A program made the position numbers and the translations under genes. Under the pieces are notes generated by a model, which saw nothing but the letters and a program-made list of their open reading frames with translations, ran no database searches and was not told where the DNA came from. From Gemmatimonadota bacterium (GTDB taxonomy: Bacteria; Latescibacterota; UBA2968; GCA-2709665): DNA of 60,340 nucleotides. Shown one piece after another: positions 35,872 through 46,800 of the stretch (position 1 is its first letter; the number at the start of each line of letters is the position of its first letter). The stretch covers positions 1-60,340 of the forward strand of contig JAPPNU010000020.1 in assembly GCA_028873695.1 (NCBI GenBank), written 5' to 3'.

Positions 35872-38190
35872 TCAATCAATTACTCGAAGCAGTGCGTCGC
35901 GTGAAACCACCTGCCCGTTATGCATGTCCTTGACACGTACCGTTAGTCGATGCACACCCACTGGGACGTGGCCCAGGTCAATCTGCAGATATGTGAAGTC
36001 ATCCTCACGATATCCCTCGTAACGGCTCGTTACCGTCGTTTCCAACCCCTCACTGCTTCGTGCCATTTCTTTGATCCGCCTGGCCTCTGCATCGTCGTCG
36101 GGCTCCCGTACCTCTTTCACCGCCGTGACCTCCAGCTTTTCGTTGCGCGTCACACTCACCTGCGCCGCACCCGAAAACATGCCATCGTCAGGCAATCGCT
36201 GGGCTATGAACAGTTACGGATCGATTTCGTCTTCTCCAGGCCTGCCGATACGATAGGATATCTCATACTCGGTGCGTCCGTATTCATCTCGCTCCAGGTT
36301 GTACACTTCCAGGTAGATGAAGGCAGGTTCGGACCGATGATAAGTCCGGAGTGGATTCGCGACTACGTTGAGATGACTCCTCCTCACCGGAAACGGCGAC
36401 CCCGTCTCAATCTCCGTAGCCAGCAGCAGGTCGCTCATCGACAAGGATGAATCCGCAGGCGCAAAGCCACGCTCCTCCTGGAATGTCCCGATGGACCCCT
36501 TTTTTTTGTCCCGCACCTCGCCCACCAGATGGTACGTGCCGGCCGGCACTGCGAATGCCAGTTGAAACACCAGGTGGCTATTGCGCAGACTGTCCGCAGC
36601 GGGATATCCACTGGGCGTCAACTCGGGCCACCTCAGGTTGAGTTCAGAACGCTTCCGATACACCTCGTCCCAGTCCTCGCCAAACACAAAAACGCCGTTC
36701 TCCAATACAAAACCACTGTCTGCATCTGAGGCAGACACATTGTATCTGGGCAACGCATACGCCAGTTCCACACGGTACGTGTCGCCGTCCTTGAAGCTTG
36801 CAACCTGGTATGGGATTCTGTACTTGCTTAGTCGGAACGGGTCCATATAATGAGTCGGTTTGTGATTGAATGTATATCGAGCCGATACTCGACCAGGACG
36901 GGTGTCGAAACGCCAGGAATCCAATCCATCGCTATTATAGAACGAAATTGAGAATCCCTCATAGAACCACTCTTCATTCCCTCCCTGGACAACCCTGCTA
37001 ATCGCGCTGCTCGCACCATCAGCACCTCCTGGTAACTCCAGCCGAGTTGCCGTTTTGTTAAGATATCGCCCAAATTTGATATGGGCCTTTCCACGGTCCG
37101 TCTGCCATCCCGGAATCCCTTTCAATCGCTGACCATATCTAAGGTTGGCATACGCCACCCGTCCGTAGTGCTCCATCCGCCGTTCGTTGAATCCCGTCAG
37201 GTAAAGGGGATCGCGCTTCCGCCAGAACCCCACACGCTCAGGGTTATCCGTCCATCCGTTTCGGGTCGTATCGGTTGTCGCAATCGAATAAAGTGCCGAT
37301 TGTTCGTTCTTGCTTGCAATCAGGTCCACCGACTCCATCAGCGCACGTTCCTGGGCTGACATTTGCTCAAGCGCCCGAGCAAAATACCCCTGAACAATCT
37401 CCTCGTCACCCAACTCCAGGTGTCCCAGTCCACAATAAAGCAGCGCGTCCTTGTCCTCAGGATATTGATCCAGGCATAGCTTTGATGCCGTCACCAATCC
37501 TTTGGGGTTTTTGCTTTCATAATGGATCAGTCCTAAATCGAAATACGCGGCTCGATTTCGAGGATCGGACTCTATGCTCTTTGTCAAGAATGCCAGTGCT
37601 TTTTCCCGATCTCGCACACCGAATTCTTCCCAACGAAACAGGTGATATGTAGGTGGCCCCAATCCACTAATAATATCTATATGCTCCATATCGATATACT
37701 TCAGGAACGCCTGCATGGCGAAAAAACCTACCATATCGGCTGCCTCGGAAAACCTTTCAGGATGGGTCTCACATACCTTTTCATAATGACGTTCGGCATT
37801 CAACCATAGCCCCTGCTTGCCGAGTAACTCGCCGAGCATCAGTTGATAGTCACCGTTTTCCTGATCCAGGCGAATCGCCTCGTCCAGCGCCTTCCGCGCG
37901 CTCTGGCGATCCATGGGCGTGTCTAGGGACATATACAGCTTCGCAATTTCAAAGTGTGACGGCGCGTGCTTTCGATCTACCGCCAACACATCACGGAATG
38001 CCTCCAGACTTTCCTCTACCGAAACACTTCCCGCCTGGACAAGTGCTGCCTCGTAGAGGCTTACGGCATCGTTCTGATTGACGGCTTCAATTGACGTGGT
38101 GAAACACGGACTCATACACAGGAACGAAGAAAAGCAGATAATCAGTCGTCGGCAGCGTCTTCGCTTTTTCACGTCTCGCTGGCAAGACAT
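35872..38190 (-). pseudogene. Class B TPR/GWxTD gene with an internal stop codon
   Basis: ATG at 38190 follows GGAGG. The gene is open to 36214, where TAA (36214-36216) ends the protein after 658 residues. In the paralog 40907-43225 the same codon is TAC (DPYLFIAQRLP), so one C-to-A change made the stop. The frame then continues intact to 35872 (AQRLPDDGMF ... VVSRDALLRVID). Without the stop it would be 772 residues, exactly the length of that paralog. Up to the stop it keeps the signal, TPR-like repeats, GWQTDRGKAHIKFG near residue 357 and FIYLEVYNLERDEYGRT. The truncated product would lose only about the last 114 residues and could still be made; call it a recent pseudogene or a shortened form. 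Confidence 0.8.
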
Positions 38191-38334
38191 GCCAATACCT
38201 CCATACTCATGGCCGGAACGACCAAATCCACAAGTTCCACACAGCCGTTATGTCTGTCTCGTTATACGCAATTGAGAGAAAGATGCTAATCTGCAGCTTT
38301 CGGTTTCGATCTTCCGACGACGCCGACAAATCCT

Positions 38335-40764
38335 TCACTCAATCACTCGGATCAATTCGTCGCGAGAAGCCACATGATCCGTATGCATGTCCTTAACCCG
38401 AACTGACAGGCCGTGCACACCCGCAGGCACGTGAGTCAGGTCAATCTGCAGATACGTGAAGTCATCCTCGCGGTCTCCCTCGTAGCGCGCCGTGATCGTG
38501 GTCTCCGCTCCCTCCCTGGTTCGGCCCTTCTCCTTTATCCGGCTGGAGAGTTCATCTTCTTCCGGAAACACGTACCTCACGCGGTACGTCAACTCGTCCT
38601 TCCTCTGCTTGTCGAAATAGTCCGGAACCACTACCGGCGGCGTGACCGGCAAACCACGCTGAGGCTCCTCTTCTCCTTCGGTCGCCCGGACAGGTCGACG
38701 CATGCCCGTTTGGCTAGTCCTGATTTCACGTGTGACCTCCAAATGCCTGCCGACCTCAGGCAATCGCTGCGCCAAGAACAGGTACGGATCGATCTTCTTC
38801 TGCTCCGGACGTCCCAACCGATATGAAATCTCGTACTCCGAACGTCCGAATTCGTCCCGCTCCAGGTTATACACTTCCAGGTAAATGAACGCGGGCTCCG
38901 ACCGATGGTATGTCCGCAGTGGATTCGCTACGATCATGAGATCGGTCCTTCCTTCCGGAAACGGCGTACGTGATTCGATTCGCGTGGCCAGCAACAGATC
39001 GCTCATTGAAAAGAGAGAATCTAATGTCTCGGACCTGCGCCTCCTCCGAAACGTACCGATCGATCCCCGCGTTCGATCACGAACTTCGCCAACCAGATTA
39101 TACCTGCTGTTCGGCACCTTGAATGCCAACTGAAAAACCAGGTGACTATTACGCAGGCTGTCCGCGACGGGATACCCGCTGGGTGTCAATTCGGGCCACC
39201 TCAATTTGAGATCGGAATGCTTCCGATACACCTCGTCCCAATCCTCGTCAAACACAAACACTCCATTCTCAATAGCAATGGTCCTGTTCGAATCCGAGGC
39301 AGATACGTTATATTTCGGCAGCGCATAGGCCAGTTCCATGCGATGGCTGTCCCCGTCCTTGAAGATTGCAGCCTGGTAGGGGATTCTGTACTTGTGATGT
39401 CCATAAGGGTCTTTAAATTGCGCAGGTTGATGATTGAACCTATATCGAGCCGATATGCGACCCGGACGGGTGTCGAAACGCCACGAATCCAGCCCGTCGC
39501 TATTGACAAAGGAGATCGAAAATCCCTCATAGATCCAAGTCTCGTCACCGCCGGGGAAATCTCGGGGGAACGTGCCCTCGAATGAGTCGACACCTCCTCG
39601 GATTTCAGGACGCTGTGCCTTCTTCTTGAGATACCGCCCGAACTTGATATACGCCTTGCCGCGGTCCGTCTGCCATCCCGGAATCCCTTTCAATCGCTGA
39701 CCATATCTAAGGTTGGCATACGCCACCCGTCCGTAGTGCTCCATCCGCCGTTCGCTGAATGGCGTCAGGTAAAGTGGATCTCGCTTCCGCCAGAATCGCA
39801 CCCTCGCAAGGCTATCCGTCGATCCGTTTCTGGTCGTATCGGTCGTCGAAATCGAATCCGGCGCCGATTTTTCCTCCTGGCTTGCAATCAGGTCAACCGA
39901 CTCCATTAACGCCCGTTCCTCCGTCGACATTACTTCCAGGGCACGCATGTAATACTCTTGGGCAGTCTCCCATTCACCCATCCCCTGGTATCCCAGGCCA
40001 CAATAGAGCAACGCGTCCTTGTCTTCGGAATACTGATCCAGGCATAGCTTTGATGCTGTTATCAATCCTTCGGGGTTCCTGCTTTCATAGTGGATCAGTC
40101 CTAAATCGAAATACGCGGCTCGAATTCGAGGATCGGACTCTATGCTCTTTATGAGGAATGCCAATGCCTTTTCAAGGTCGCGCGAACCGTGTTCCTCCCA
40201 CCGAAACAGGTGATACGTTGGAGGACCTCCCATCGTTCCGGGCACGATATCTATATGCTCCATATCTGTGTACTTAAAAAAGGCTTGCATTGCGAAAAAG
40301 CCCGCCATATATGCCGCCTCGGCGCGTTTTTCGGGATGGCTCTCGTATATCTTCTCATAATGCCTTTCGGCATTCAGCCAGAGCCCCTGTTTGCCAAGTA
40401 ACTCACCAAGCTTCAACTGATAGTCCCCATTGCCTGGGTCGAGCCGAATCGCAGTGTCTAATGCATTTCGTGCGCTCTGGCGAGCCGTGGGCGTGTCAAG
40501 GGACATATGCAATTTGGCAATCTCATAGTGTGACGGCGCGTGCTTTCGATCCACCGTCAAAACGTCACGGAATGCATCCAGACTCTCCTGAATTGCAACG
40601 GTATCCACGCGTGCAATAGCTACATCATAAAGACTGTCGGCATCGTTCTGCTTGGCGGCTTCAATCGACATGGTGAAACAGAAACCTAGACACAAAAACC
40701 ATGAAAAGCAGGCAATCAGCCGTCGACAGCACCTTCGAGTCCTAATATCTGGCTGGCTTGACAT
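38335..40764 (-). CDS. Exported TPR/GWxTD protein (class B), mosaic
   Basis: The product has 809 residues from the ATG at 40764, with GGAGG 8 bases upstream; the frame is open 51 bases further but unsupported. Signal: LIACFSWFLCLGFCFTMSIE. Helical repeats about 40-300 (SLDAFRDVLTVDRKHAPSHY, LGKQGLWLNAERHYEK). GWQTDRGKAYIKFG near residue 360, after VRFWRKRDPLYLTPFSERR. C-terminus FIYLEVYNLERDEFGRS, then KKIDPYLFLAQRLPEVGR, a charged linker and VVVPDYFDKQRKDELTYR. The N-terminal two thirds resemble 40907-43225 and 35872-38190, whereas the C-terminal third (including the roughly 40 extra linker residues) resembles 14034-16469, indicating recombination between copies. Confidence 0.85.
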   Translation of the reverse strand: MSSQPDIRTRRCCRRLIACFSWFLCLGFCFTMSIEAAKQNDADSLYDVAIARVDTVAIQESLDAFRDVLTVDRKHAPSHYEIAKLHMSLDTPTARQSARNALDTAIRLDPGNGDYQLKLGELLGKQGLWLNAERHYEKIYESHPEKRAEAAYMAGFFAMQAFFKYTDMEHIDIVPGTMGGPPTYHLFRWEEHGSRDLEKALAFLIKSIESDPRIRAAYFDLGLIHYESRNPEGLITASKLCLDQYSEDKDALLYCGLGYQGMGEWETAQEYYMRALEVMSTEERALMESVDLIASQEEKSAPDSISTTDTTRNGSTDSLARVRFWRKRDPLYLTPFSERRMEHYGRVAYANLRYGQRLKGIPGWQTDRGKAYIKFGRYLKKKAQRPEIRGGVDSFEGTFPRDFPGGDETWIYEGFSISFVNSDGLDSWRFDTRPGRISARYRFNHQPAQFKDPYGHHKYRIPYQAAIFKDGDSHRMELAYALPKYNVSASDSNRTIAIENGVFVFDEDWDEVYRKHSDLKLRWPELTPSGYPVADSLRNSHLVFQLAFKVPNSRYNLVGEVRDRTRGSIGTFRRRRRSETLDSLFSMSDLLLATRIESRTPFPEGRTDLMIVANPLRTYHRSEPAFIYLEVYNLERDEFGRSEYEISYRLGRPEQKKIDPYLFLAQRLPEVGRHLEVTREIRTSQTGMRRPVRATEGEEEPQRGLPVTPPVVVPDYFDKQRKDELTYRVRYVFPEEDELSSRIKEKGRTREGAETTITARYEGDREDDFTYLQIDLTHVPAGVHGLSVRVKDMHTDHVASRDELIRVIE

Positions 40765-40906
40765 ACCCTGACCTCCGAATCCTGGTCGAAATAGACTAAT
40801 CCAGAAGTTCCCCATCGCCTTTACGACTGTCTCTTTTTTGAATATCTCTGCTGATGCTGATTTTGCTGCATCTGCTCTGTCGAGTACATCCGAAACGTCA
40901 ACCAGA

Positions 40907-43225
40907 TCACTCGATCACGCGGAACAGCTCTTCGCGCGCCGCGGTCTGTCCTGTTTTTGTGTCCGTGACACGAACCGTTAGTCGATGCACACCCACTGGT
41001 ACGTGCCCCAGGTCAATCTGCAAATACGTGAAATCTTCCTCGCGGTCTCCCTCATAACGGCTCGTTACCGTCGTCTCCAACCCCTCTTGGCTTCGTGCCA
41101 TTTCTTTGATCCGCCTGGCCTCTTCATCGTCGTCAGGCTCCCGTACCTCTTTCACCTCCATGACCTCCAGCCTTTCGTTGCGTGTCACACTTACCTGCGT
41201 CGCACCTGATGACTTGCCATTGCCCGGCAATCGCTGCGCTATGAACAGGTACGGATCGATTTCGTCTTCTCCAGGCCTGCCGATACGATAGGAGATCTCA
41301 TATTCCGTGCGTCCGTACTCATCTCTTTTCAGGTTATACACTTCCAGGTAGATGAACGCAGGTTCGGAACGATGGTAGGTCCGCAGTGGATTCGCCACAA
41401 CGTTGAGGTGGCTCCTTCTCTCCGGAAACGGCGATCCTGTTTCGATGTCCGTAGCCAACAGCAGATCGCTAATCGACAATGAAGAATCTGCAGTTGCGAA
41501 CTCACGCGCTTCACGAAACGTCCCGATCGACCCCTTCTTCCTGTCCCGCACCTCGCCAACCAGATGGTACGTGCCGGACGGCACCCTGAATGCCAACTGA
41601 AACATCAGGTGACTATTCCGTAAGCTGTCCGCAACGGGATACCCGCTGGGCGTCAACTCGGGCCACCTCAGGTTGAGTTCAGAACGCTTCCGATACACCT
41701 CTTCCCAGTCCTTGTCAAACAGAAATATACCGTTTTCCAAGACAAAGCCACTGTCTGCATCTGTCGCAGACACGTTGTATTTCGGCAGCGCATATGCCAG
41801 TTCCACGCGGAGGCGGTCCCCATCCTTGAAGCTTGCAACCTGGTTTGGGATTCTATATTTGTGATGACGAAACGGGTCCATATAGTGTGTTGGTTGATGG
41901 TTGAATATATATCGAGCCGATATCCGACCCGGACGGGTATCGAAACGCCACGAATCCAGACCGTCGCTGTTGACAAACGAGATCGAGAATCCCTCATAGT
42001 ACCACTCCTCGTCACCGCCTTGGATACTTTGGCCGAACCTGCCATCGAACGAGTCAACACCTCCTGGGATTTCAAGCCGCGTTGCCTTCTTGTTGAGAGC
42101 GCGCCCGAATTTGATATGCGCTTTCCCACGGTCCGTCTGCCACCCCGGTGTGCCCTTCAATCGCTGCCCATATCGAAGGTTGGCATACGCCACCCGTCCA
42201 TAGTGCTCCAGACGCCGCTCGCTGAATGTCGTCAAGTAAAGTGGATCACGCTTCCGCCAGAACCGTACCCGCTCGCGGTTATCCGTCCATCCGATTCGGG
42301 TCGTATCGGTCGTCGCAATCGAATCAAGTACCGATTGTTCCTCCTGGCTTGCAATCAGGTCCACGGACTCCATCAGCGCGCGCTCCTCCGCCGACATTCG
42401 CTCCAACGCGCATATATAATACTCATGGGCGGTTTCCCATTCACCCATCCCCTGGTATCCCAGTCCACAATAGAGCAACGCGTCCTTATCCTCGGGATAT
42501 TGATCCATGCATAGCTTTGATGCCTCGACGAGTCCTTTGGGGTTCTTGCTTTCATAATGGATCAGGCCCAAATCGTAATACCCGTCTCGATTTCGAGGAT
42601 CTGCCACGATGCTCTTTACCAAGAATGCCAACGCCTTCTCCCGATCCCGCGTAGCGTGTTCTTCCCAACGAAACAGGTGATACGTTGGTGGCCCCAGTCC
42701 CGTAACAATGTCTATATGTTCCATATCGATATACTTCAAGAACGCCTGCATGGCAAAAAATCCTACCATATAGGCTGCCTCGGAAAACCTTTCAGGATGG
42801 GTCTCACATACCTTTTCATAGTGACGTTCGGCATTCAACCATAGCCCCTGCTTGCCAAGTAACTCACCGAGCGTCAATTGATAGTCCCCATTGCCTGGAT
42901 CGAGCCGAATCGCAATGTCTAATGCATTTCGTGCGCTCTGGCGATCCATCGGCGTGTCGAGGGACATATACAATCTGGCAATCTCATAGTGTGACGGCGC
43001 GTGCTTTCGATCCACCTTCAAGACGTCACGAAATGCATCCAGACTTTCCTCTACCGATACACTTTCCACTTGAACCAGCGCTGCCTCGTAAAGGCTTACG
43101 GCATCGTTCTGTTTGACGGCTTTAATTGACGTGGGAAAACACAGACTTAGACACAAGAACGAAAATGGATAGTTAATCAGCCGTGTGCATCGTCTGCGCA
43201 TCTTAGTGTCTCGCTTGTAAGACAT
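40907..43225 (-). CDS. Exported TPR/GWxTD protein (class B)
   Basis: The product has 772 residues from the ATG at 43225, with AGGAGG upstream; an in-frame start 36 bases earlier lacks support. Signal: LINYPFSFLCLSLCFPTSIK. TPR-like repeats about 40-300 (SLDAFRDVLKVDRKHAPSHY, LFRWEEHATRDREKALAFLV). GWQTDRGKAHIKFG near 357, preceded by VRFWRKRDPLYLTTFSERR and HYGRVAYANLRYGQRLKG. C-terminal FIYLEVYNLKRDEYGRT and DPYLFIAQRLPGNGKSSG, ending FRVIE. It is the first GWxTD gene downstream of the kinase/sigma-54 regulator; the 587-base gap before it carries inverted repeats and a terminator hairpin, so it may have the regulated promoter of the array. Confidence 0.86.
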   Translation of the reverse strand: MSYKRDTKMRRRCTRLINYPFSFLCLSLCFPTSIKAVKQNDAVSLYEAALVQVESVSVEESLDAFRDVLKVDRKHAPSHYEIARLYMSLDTPMDRQSARNALDIAIRLDPGNGDYQLTLGELLGKQGLWLNAERHYEKVCETHPERFSEAAYMVGFFAMQAFLKYIDMEHIDIVTGLGPPTYHLFRWEEHATRDREKALAFLVKSIVADPRNRDGYYDLGLIHYESKNPKGLVEASKLCMDQYPEDKDALLYCGLGYQGMGEWETAHEYYICALERMSAEERALMESVDLIASQEEQSVLDSIATTDTTRIGWTDNRERVRFWRKRDPLYLTTFSERRLEHYGRVAYANLRYGQRLKGTPGWQTDRGKAHIKFGRALNKKATRLEIPGGVDSFDGRFGQSIQGGDEEWYYEGFSISFVNSDGLDSWRFDTRPGRISARYIFNHQPTHYMDPFRHHKYRIPNQVASFKDGDRLRVELAYALPKYNVSATDADSGFVLENGIFLFDKDWEEVYRKRSELNLRWPELTPSGYPVADSLRNSHLMFQLAFRVPSGTYHLVGEVRDRKKGSIGTFREAREFATADSSLSISDLLLATDIETGSPFPERRSHLNVVANPLRTYHRSEPAFIYLEVYNLKRDEYGRTEYEISYRIGRPGEDEIDPYLFIAQRLPGNGKSSGATQVSVTRNERLEVMEVKEVREPDDDEEARRIKEMARSQEGLETTVTSRYEGDREEDFTYLQIDLGHVPVGVHRLTVRVTDTKTGQTAAREELFRVIE

Positions 43226-43557
43226 ACCATTACCTCCTATACGTAGTCGGGGAGGGTACACACAATAATCCGTTTGTTTGCATATTTTGTGTGTGAAACG
43301 AACTCCCTTGCGCCTGTTTCGGAACAGAAGGCGTCTTCAGTCCGGCGATGCGCCGGAACCCGGTACCAAATTCAGTCTCTCGGTATAACAGACACAAGCC
43401 AGGCTAGGCGGGTTCAAAATAACTAAAAGGCGATTCCGGGACGGAGATTCGATGCCCGTTGCATTCGCTAAGGGTGAGGTGGCCGCGATAAATTTGGCGG
43501 GACCGAATACCTGCTCCTCGGTGTCCCCATCTGCAATCTTCGTACCAGACTCCATAA

Positions 43558-43588
43558 TAAAAATCGCCTGTGCGGTTACGCACAAGCG
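43558..43588 (-). terminator. Intrinsic terminator-like hairpin, minus strand
   Basis: A 10-base stem (one mismatch) with a 4-base loop pairs 43565-43574 with 43579-43588. Read on the minus strand it is CGCTTGTGCG-TAAC-CGCACAGGCG followed by A and a run of five T. It stands about 225 bases past the end of the kinase/sigma-54 gene and 330 bases before the GWxTD gene, so it probably separates the two transcription units. Confidence 0.6.
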
Positions 43589-43644
43589 AAATAAAATCAA
43601 TATCTTATGAATTCACATTTTACGCTTTTTTGAAGCGTTCAATT

Positions 43645-43671
43645 CATGATGTATACATTGTATACATCATG
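43645..43671. promoter_or_regulatory. 27-base perfect palindrome, candidate operator
   Basis: Two 13-base arms (CATGATGTATACA and its complement) surround a single central T at 43658. The core TGTATACA-T-TGTATACA recurs, as its reverse complement, at 43773-43789. Length and symmetry fit a dimeric repressor site. Which gene it controls is unknown; it lies between the kinase/sigma-54 gene and the first GWxTD gene. Confidence 0.6.
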
Positions 43672-43744
43672 GTCTTTTAGATGTTGCTCCTCCTGAATCG
43701 TCCGTGTGTAGAATACTAAGTTGCAAGTTCTTACAGCTCACGTA

Positions 43745-43760
43745 ACACTGTCTACAGTGT
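43745..43760. promoter_or_regulatory. 16-base inverted repeat
   Basis: ACACTGT-CT-ACAGTGT, with 7-base arms, lies between the two TGTATACA palindromes. It is either a third operator-like site or part of the 3' structure of the kinase transcript, which ends 53 bases away. Confidence 0.4.
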
Positions 43761-43772
43761 CACGCCCGTAAC

Positions 43773-43789
43773 TGTATACAATGTATACA
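43773..43789. promoter_or_regulatory. Second TGTATACA palindrome, candidate operator
   Basis: TGTATACA-A-TGTATACA is a perfect 8-base inverted repeat around one base, the same core as at 43645-43671. The centres are 123 bases apart. It begins 24 bases past the stop codon of the kinase/sigma-54 gene. Confidence 0.55.
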
Positions 43790-43812
43790 TATGCTTGCCT
43801 TGAATTCGTACC

Positions 43813-46800
43813 TTACCTCAGACCGTACCGGCTCATCATCTTTTGCAGTCCGTTTCGACTCAGCCCCAGTTGGCGCGCGGCGCGGGAAATGTTGCGGCCG
43901 CACTGGTCGAGCGCTTCGACGATCATCCGCCTCTCGAGGGACGCGACACGAGACTTGAAATAGCTCCCCTCCCCGGACCTGAGTTGCTCGGGAAGCCCGA
44001 TTCTTTCTGAGAACAGGTCGGCCGAGACCTCTTTGCCTTCCTCAACCAGTGCAACCGCGCGCCTGATCTCGTTTTCCAGTTCCCGCACGTTGCCCGGCCA
44101 CCCATGGTCCATCAACGCCCGCATGGCCGCTACCGTGAAACCCGGAACCGCCTTCTGCTGGTCCGAGCACAGACGTTTCACAATGTGTTCGCATAACAAC
44201 GGTATGTCTTCAATGTGGCGGCGCAACGGGGGCATTTCGATCTGCAACACACGCAGTCTGTAGTACAGGTCCTCCCGAAACAGCCCGTTCCGCACATCCG
44301 CTTCCAGGTCGCGATTCGTCGCCGCGATCACCCGCACGTCCACGTTCCGCACTTCTGCCTCGCCCACCCGCTGGATTTCCCCGTCCTGAAGCACCCGCAA
44401 CAGGCTCGATTGCAGCTGTGCGGATGCGTTTCCGATCTCGTCCAGGAAGACCGTGCCGCCGTCCGCTGAGACGAACAAACCCTTCCGGTCCGACGATGCC
44501 CCGGTAAAGGCGCCCTTCTTGTGTCCGAACAGTTCGCTCTGAAGCAGCTCGTGAGTCATTGCCGCGCAGTTGGCGGAGAGAAACGGTTTCGCCTTGCGTT
44601 CGCTCCGGGTATGGATGGCCCGGGCGGCCAGTTCCTTGCCCGTTCCCGTCTCACCCTGTATAAGCACGGTCATATCACTTTCAGCCGCGACTTCCACCAG
44701 CCTGAACACGTCCTGCATGACGTCACTCTGTCCGACGAGTTCTCCCAGACGGTAGCTGTCCCCGGCTTGTTGCTGCAAGAAGAGCGCACGTTCCTGGATC
44801 CGGGAGTACATCCGGGCGTTGACAACCGCGATGGACACCAGGTTCCCGAACGCCGATAAAAGGGCGCGGTCTTTTTCAGTAAACAGATCCTCGAGCTCCC
44901 TGTGGTCCATGTAGAGCGCGCCGATTACGCCAGATTCCCCGTGCCGTAGGGGTACGCAGAGAACCGAACGGATGCCGTAATCGGTAACACTCGACCTCTG
45001 CCTGAATCGCTCGTCTACTCGAGCGTCCAGGCTCAAAACCGGCTCGTTTCGCTTCATCGTCCACTTGATGACTCCGCGGCTGATCTCGTGCGTTTCGACG
45101 TCATCCAGATTATGCCTGCGAGCCACTTCGACATCAACAGTGTCCTCGTCCTTTAACGCAATCAACACGCGTTCGGCGCGGCTCACTTTCTTCAAGCGGT
45201 CCAGAATTCGGTCCAGAAGCACGTTCAGGTCCAGGACCGCCGTCAAGTCCTCTGAAGCCTGGTAAAGCGTTAGCAGATGCTCCTCGGAAAGCGCAGTGAC
45301 CATTTCCTTTGCGGGCAATGTCATTGCAGCTTCCTCAGCAACCCTCTCCAGAAGATCCGCCGCCTTCCCGGCAAGATAGCGAAGATTCAGCAGTTCGGCA
45401 GCCTCGCTGGCATCTTCCAGGTACCGCCGGGCATCGGCAAGACGCCGCCGTTCCAGATAGTACGCCCCCGCTACAACGAACAGGTTTGTTTGTTCCAAAC
45501 CGTCCGGCGGGCCCTGCTCTTCCGATACATGATCGAACAGGGAATCGACTTCGTCATCGCGGCCGGCCGCGGCAAGCGATTTGGCCTTCGCGGTACATGC
45601 AATGGCGCGAATATTTCCGCCGTACTTCACGCCCGGCCAGGCCCGTTCGGCCCAGGAAAGCGCCTCTTCAACGCGGCCGGTCGCAGCCAGCGTTTCGGCC
45701 AGCAATCCGTAGGCCCGGTACATCTGATCCATGCGCCCGCCATCCGACAATAGTCGTCCCGCAGATCGGGCATGCGATTCCGCACTTTCCGTGTCTCCCT
45801 GTTCCAGGGCGATCCAGCCCAATCGATTATGTGCCAGGGCCTCCGTAGACTTCGAACCTCGCCTGGCCCAGAAGTCTCGAAGTTCCTGGAATACCTCCTT
45901 TGCACGATCGAGATTTCCCAGTCGGATCTCTATACGTCCCAGCAGGAGAAGACTGCTATGGCGATGGGTCCGATCCCCTGCCCTGTCCATCAGATCCAGT
46001 GAAGACTCAAGGAGCGTCCTGGCTCTTTCATTCCGATAGGTAAATTGTGCCGCAAACGCGAGATAATTCAGGGCGCGCGCCTCATTGACGTCCCCTCCCA
46101 ATTCCCGGCATCTTTCAGCAGCTGACTCACAAAATTTCTCGGCCGTTTCCAATTCCTTCAGCCCAAAGTAGATATTGCACAATAGCCCTACGACACTCAT
46201 TTCAGACTCGTCGTCGCCTAATTCCCGGAAGAGACCCAAGGCCTCCGATAACACGGATTCGGCCTTTTCATAATCCTCGAAATGGATGTGGTTTATTCCC
46301 ATCATCCTCAACGCGTACGCCTTCTGCCTCGGCGTATCGGCGGACACCCACCGCATGACGTGATCCAATTCGCGCCGAGCGTCCTTATACCTGTCACAAC
46401 CGGAGAGCGCCTCGGCGTAGGCGCAAAGGAAATTCAGATGCGCCAGAGATCCTTGAGAAACGCCGGCCGGTGCACCGGGAGTGAACGCTCCTTTCCCAGG
46501 AATCGCATCGAACAGCTCCAGGGCGCGCGCAAAGTCAAACAACCGCAACGCTATCCCGCCGGATGCCGTCACGTACTGCACCATTTTTTCCAAGTCGTTC
46601 GATCTCAAGAAGTGATAGGCCAGTTCATCCAGCGTCTCCGAGCCGCCGGACTGATGGCGTATCTCCAATGCCCTGCCTGCCTCCTGGTGAAGCAACGAAC
46701 GTCTGTTTTCGGATATGCCGTCATAGACAGCTCGTTGGATCAGTCCATGAGAGAAACGATACCGCCCCTCTCGATCCTGGAGATCCTTCAAGAGGCCCAG

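Noticed and set aside
43337..43600. 87-codon minus-strand frame between the regulator and the first GWxTD gene
   Set aside because: It starts inside the terminator-like hairpin, lacks a ribosome site and has no recognisable features.
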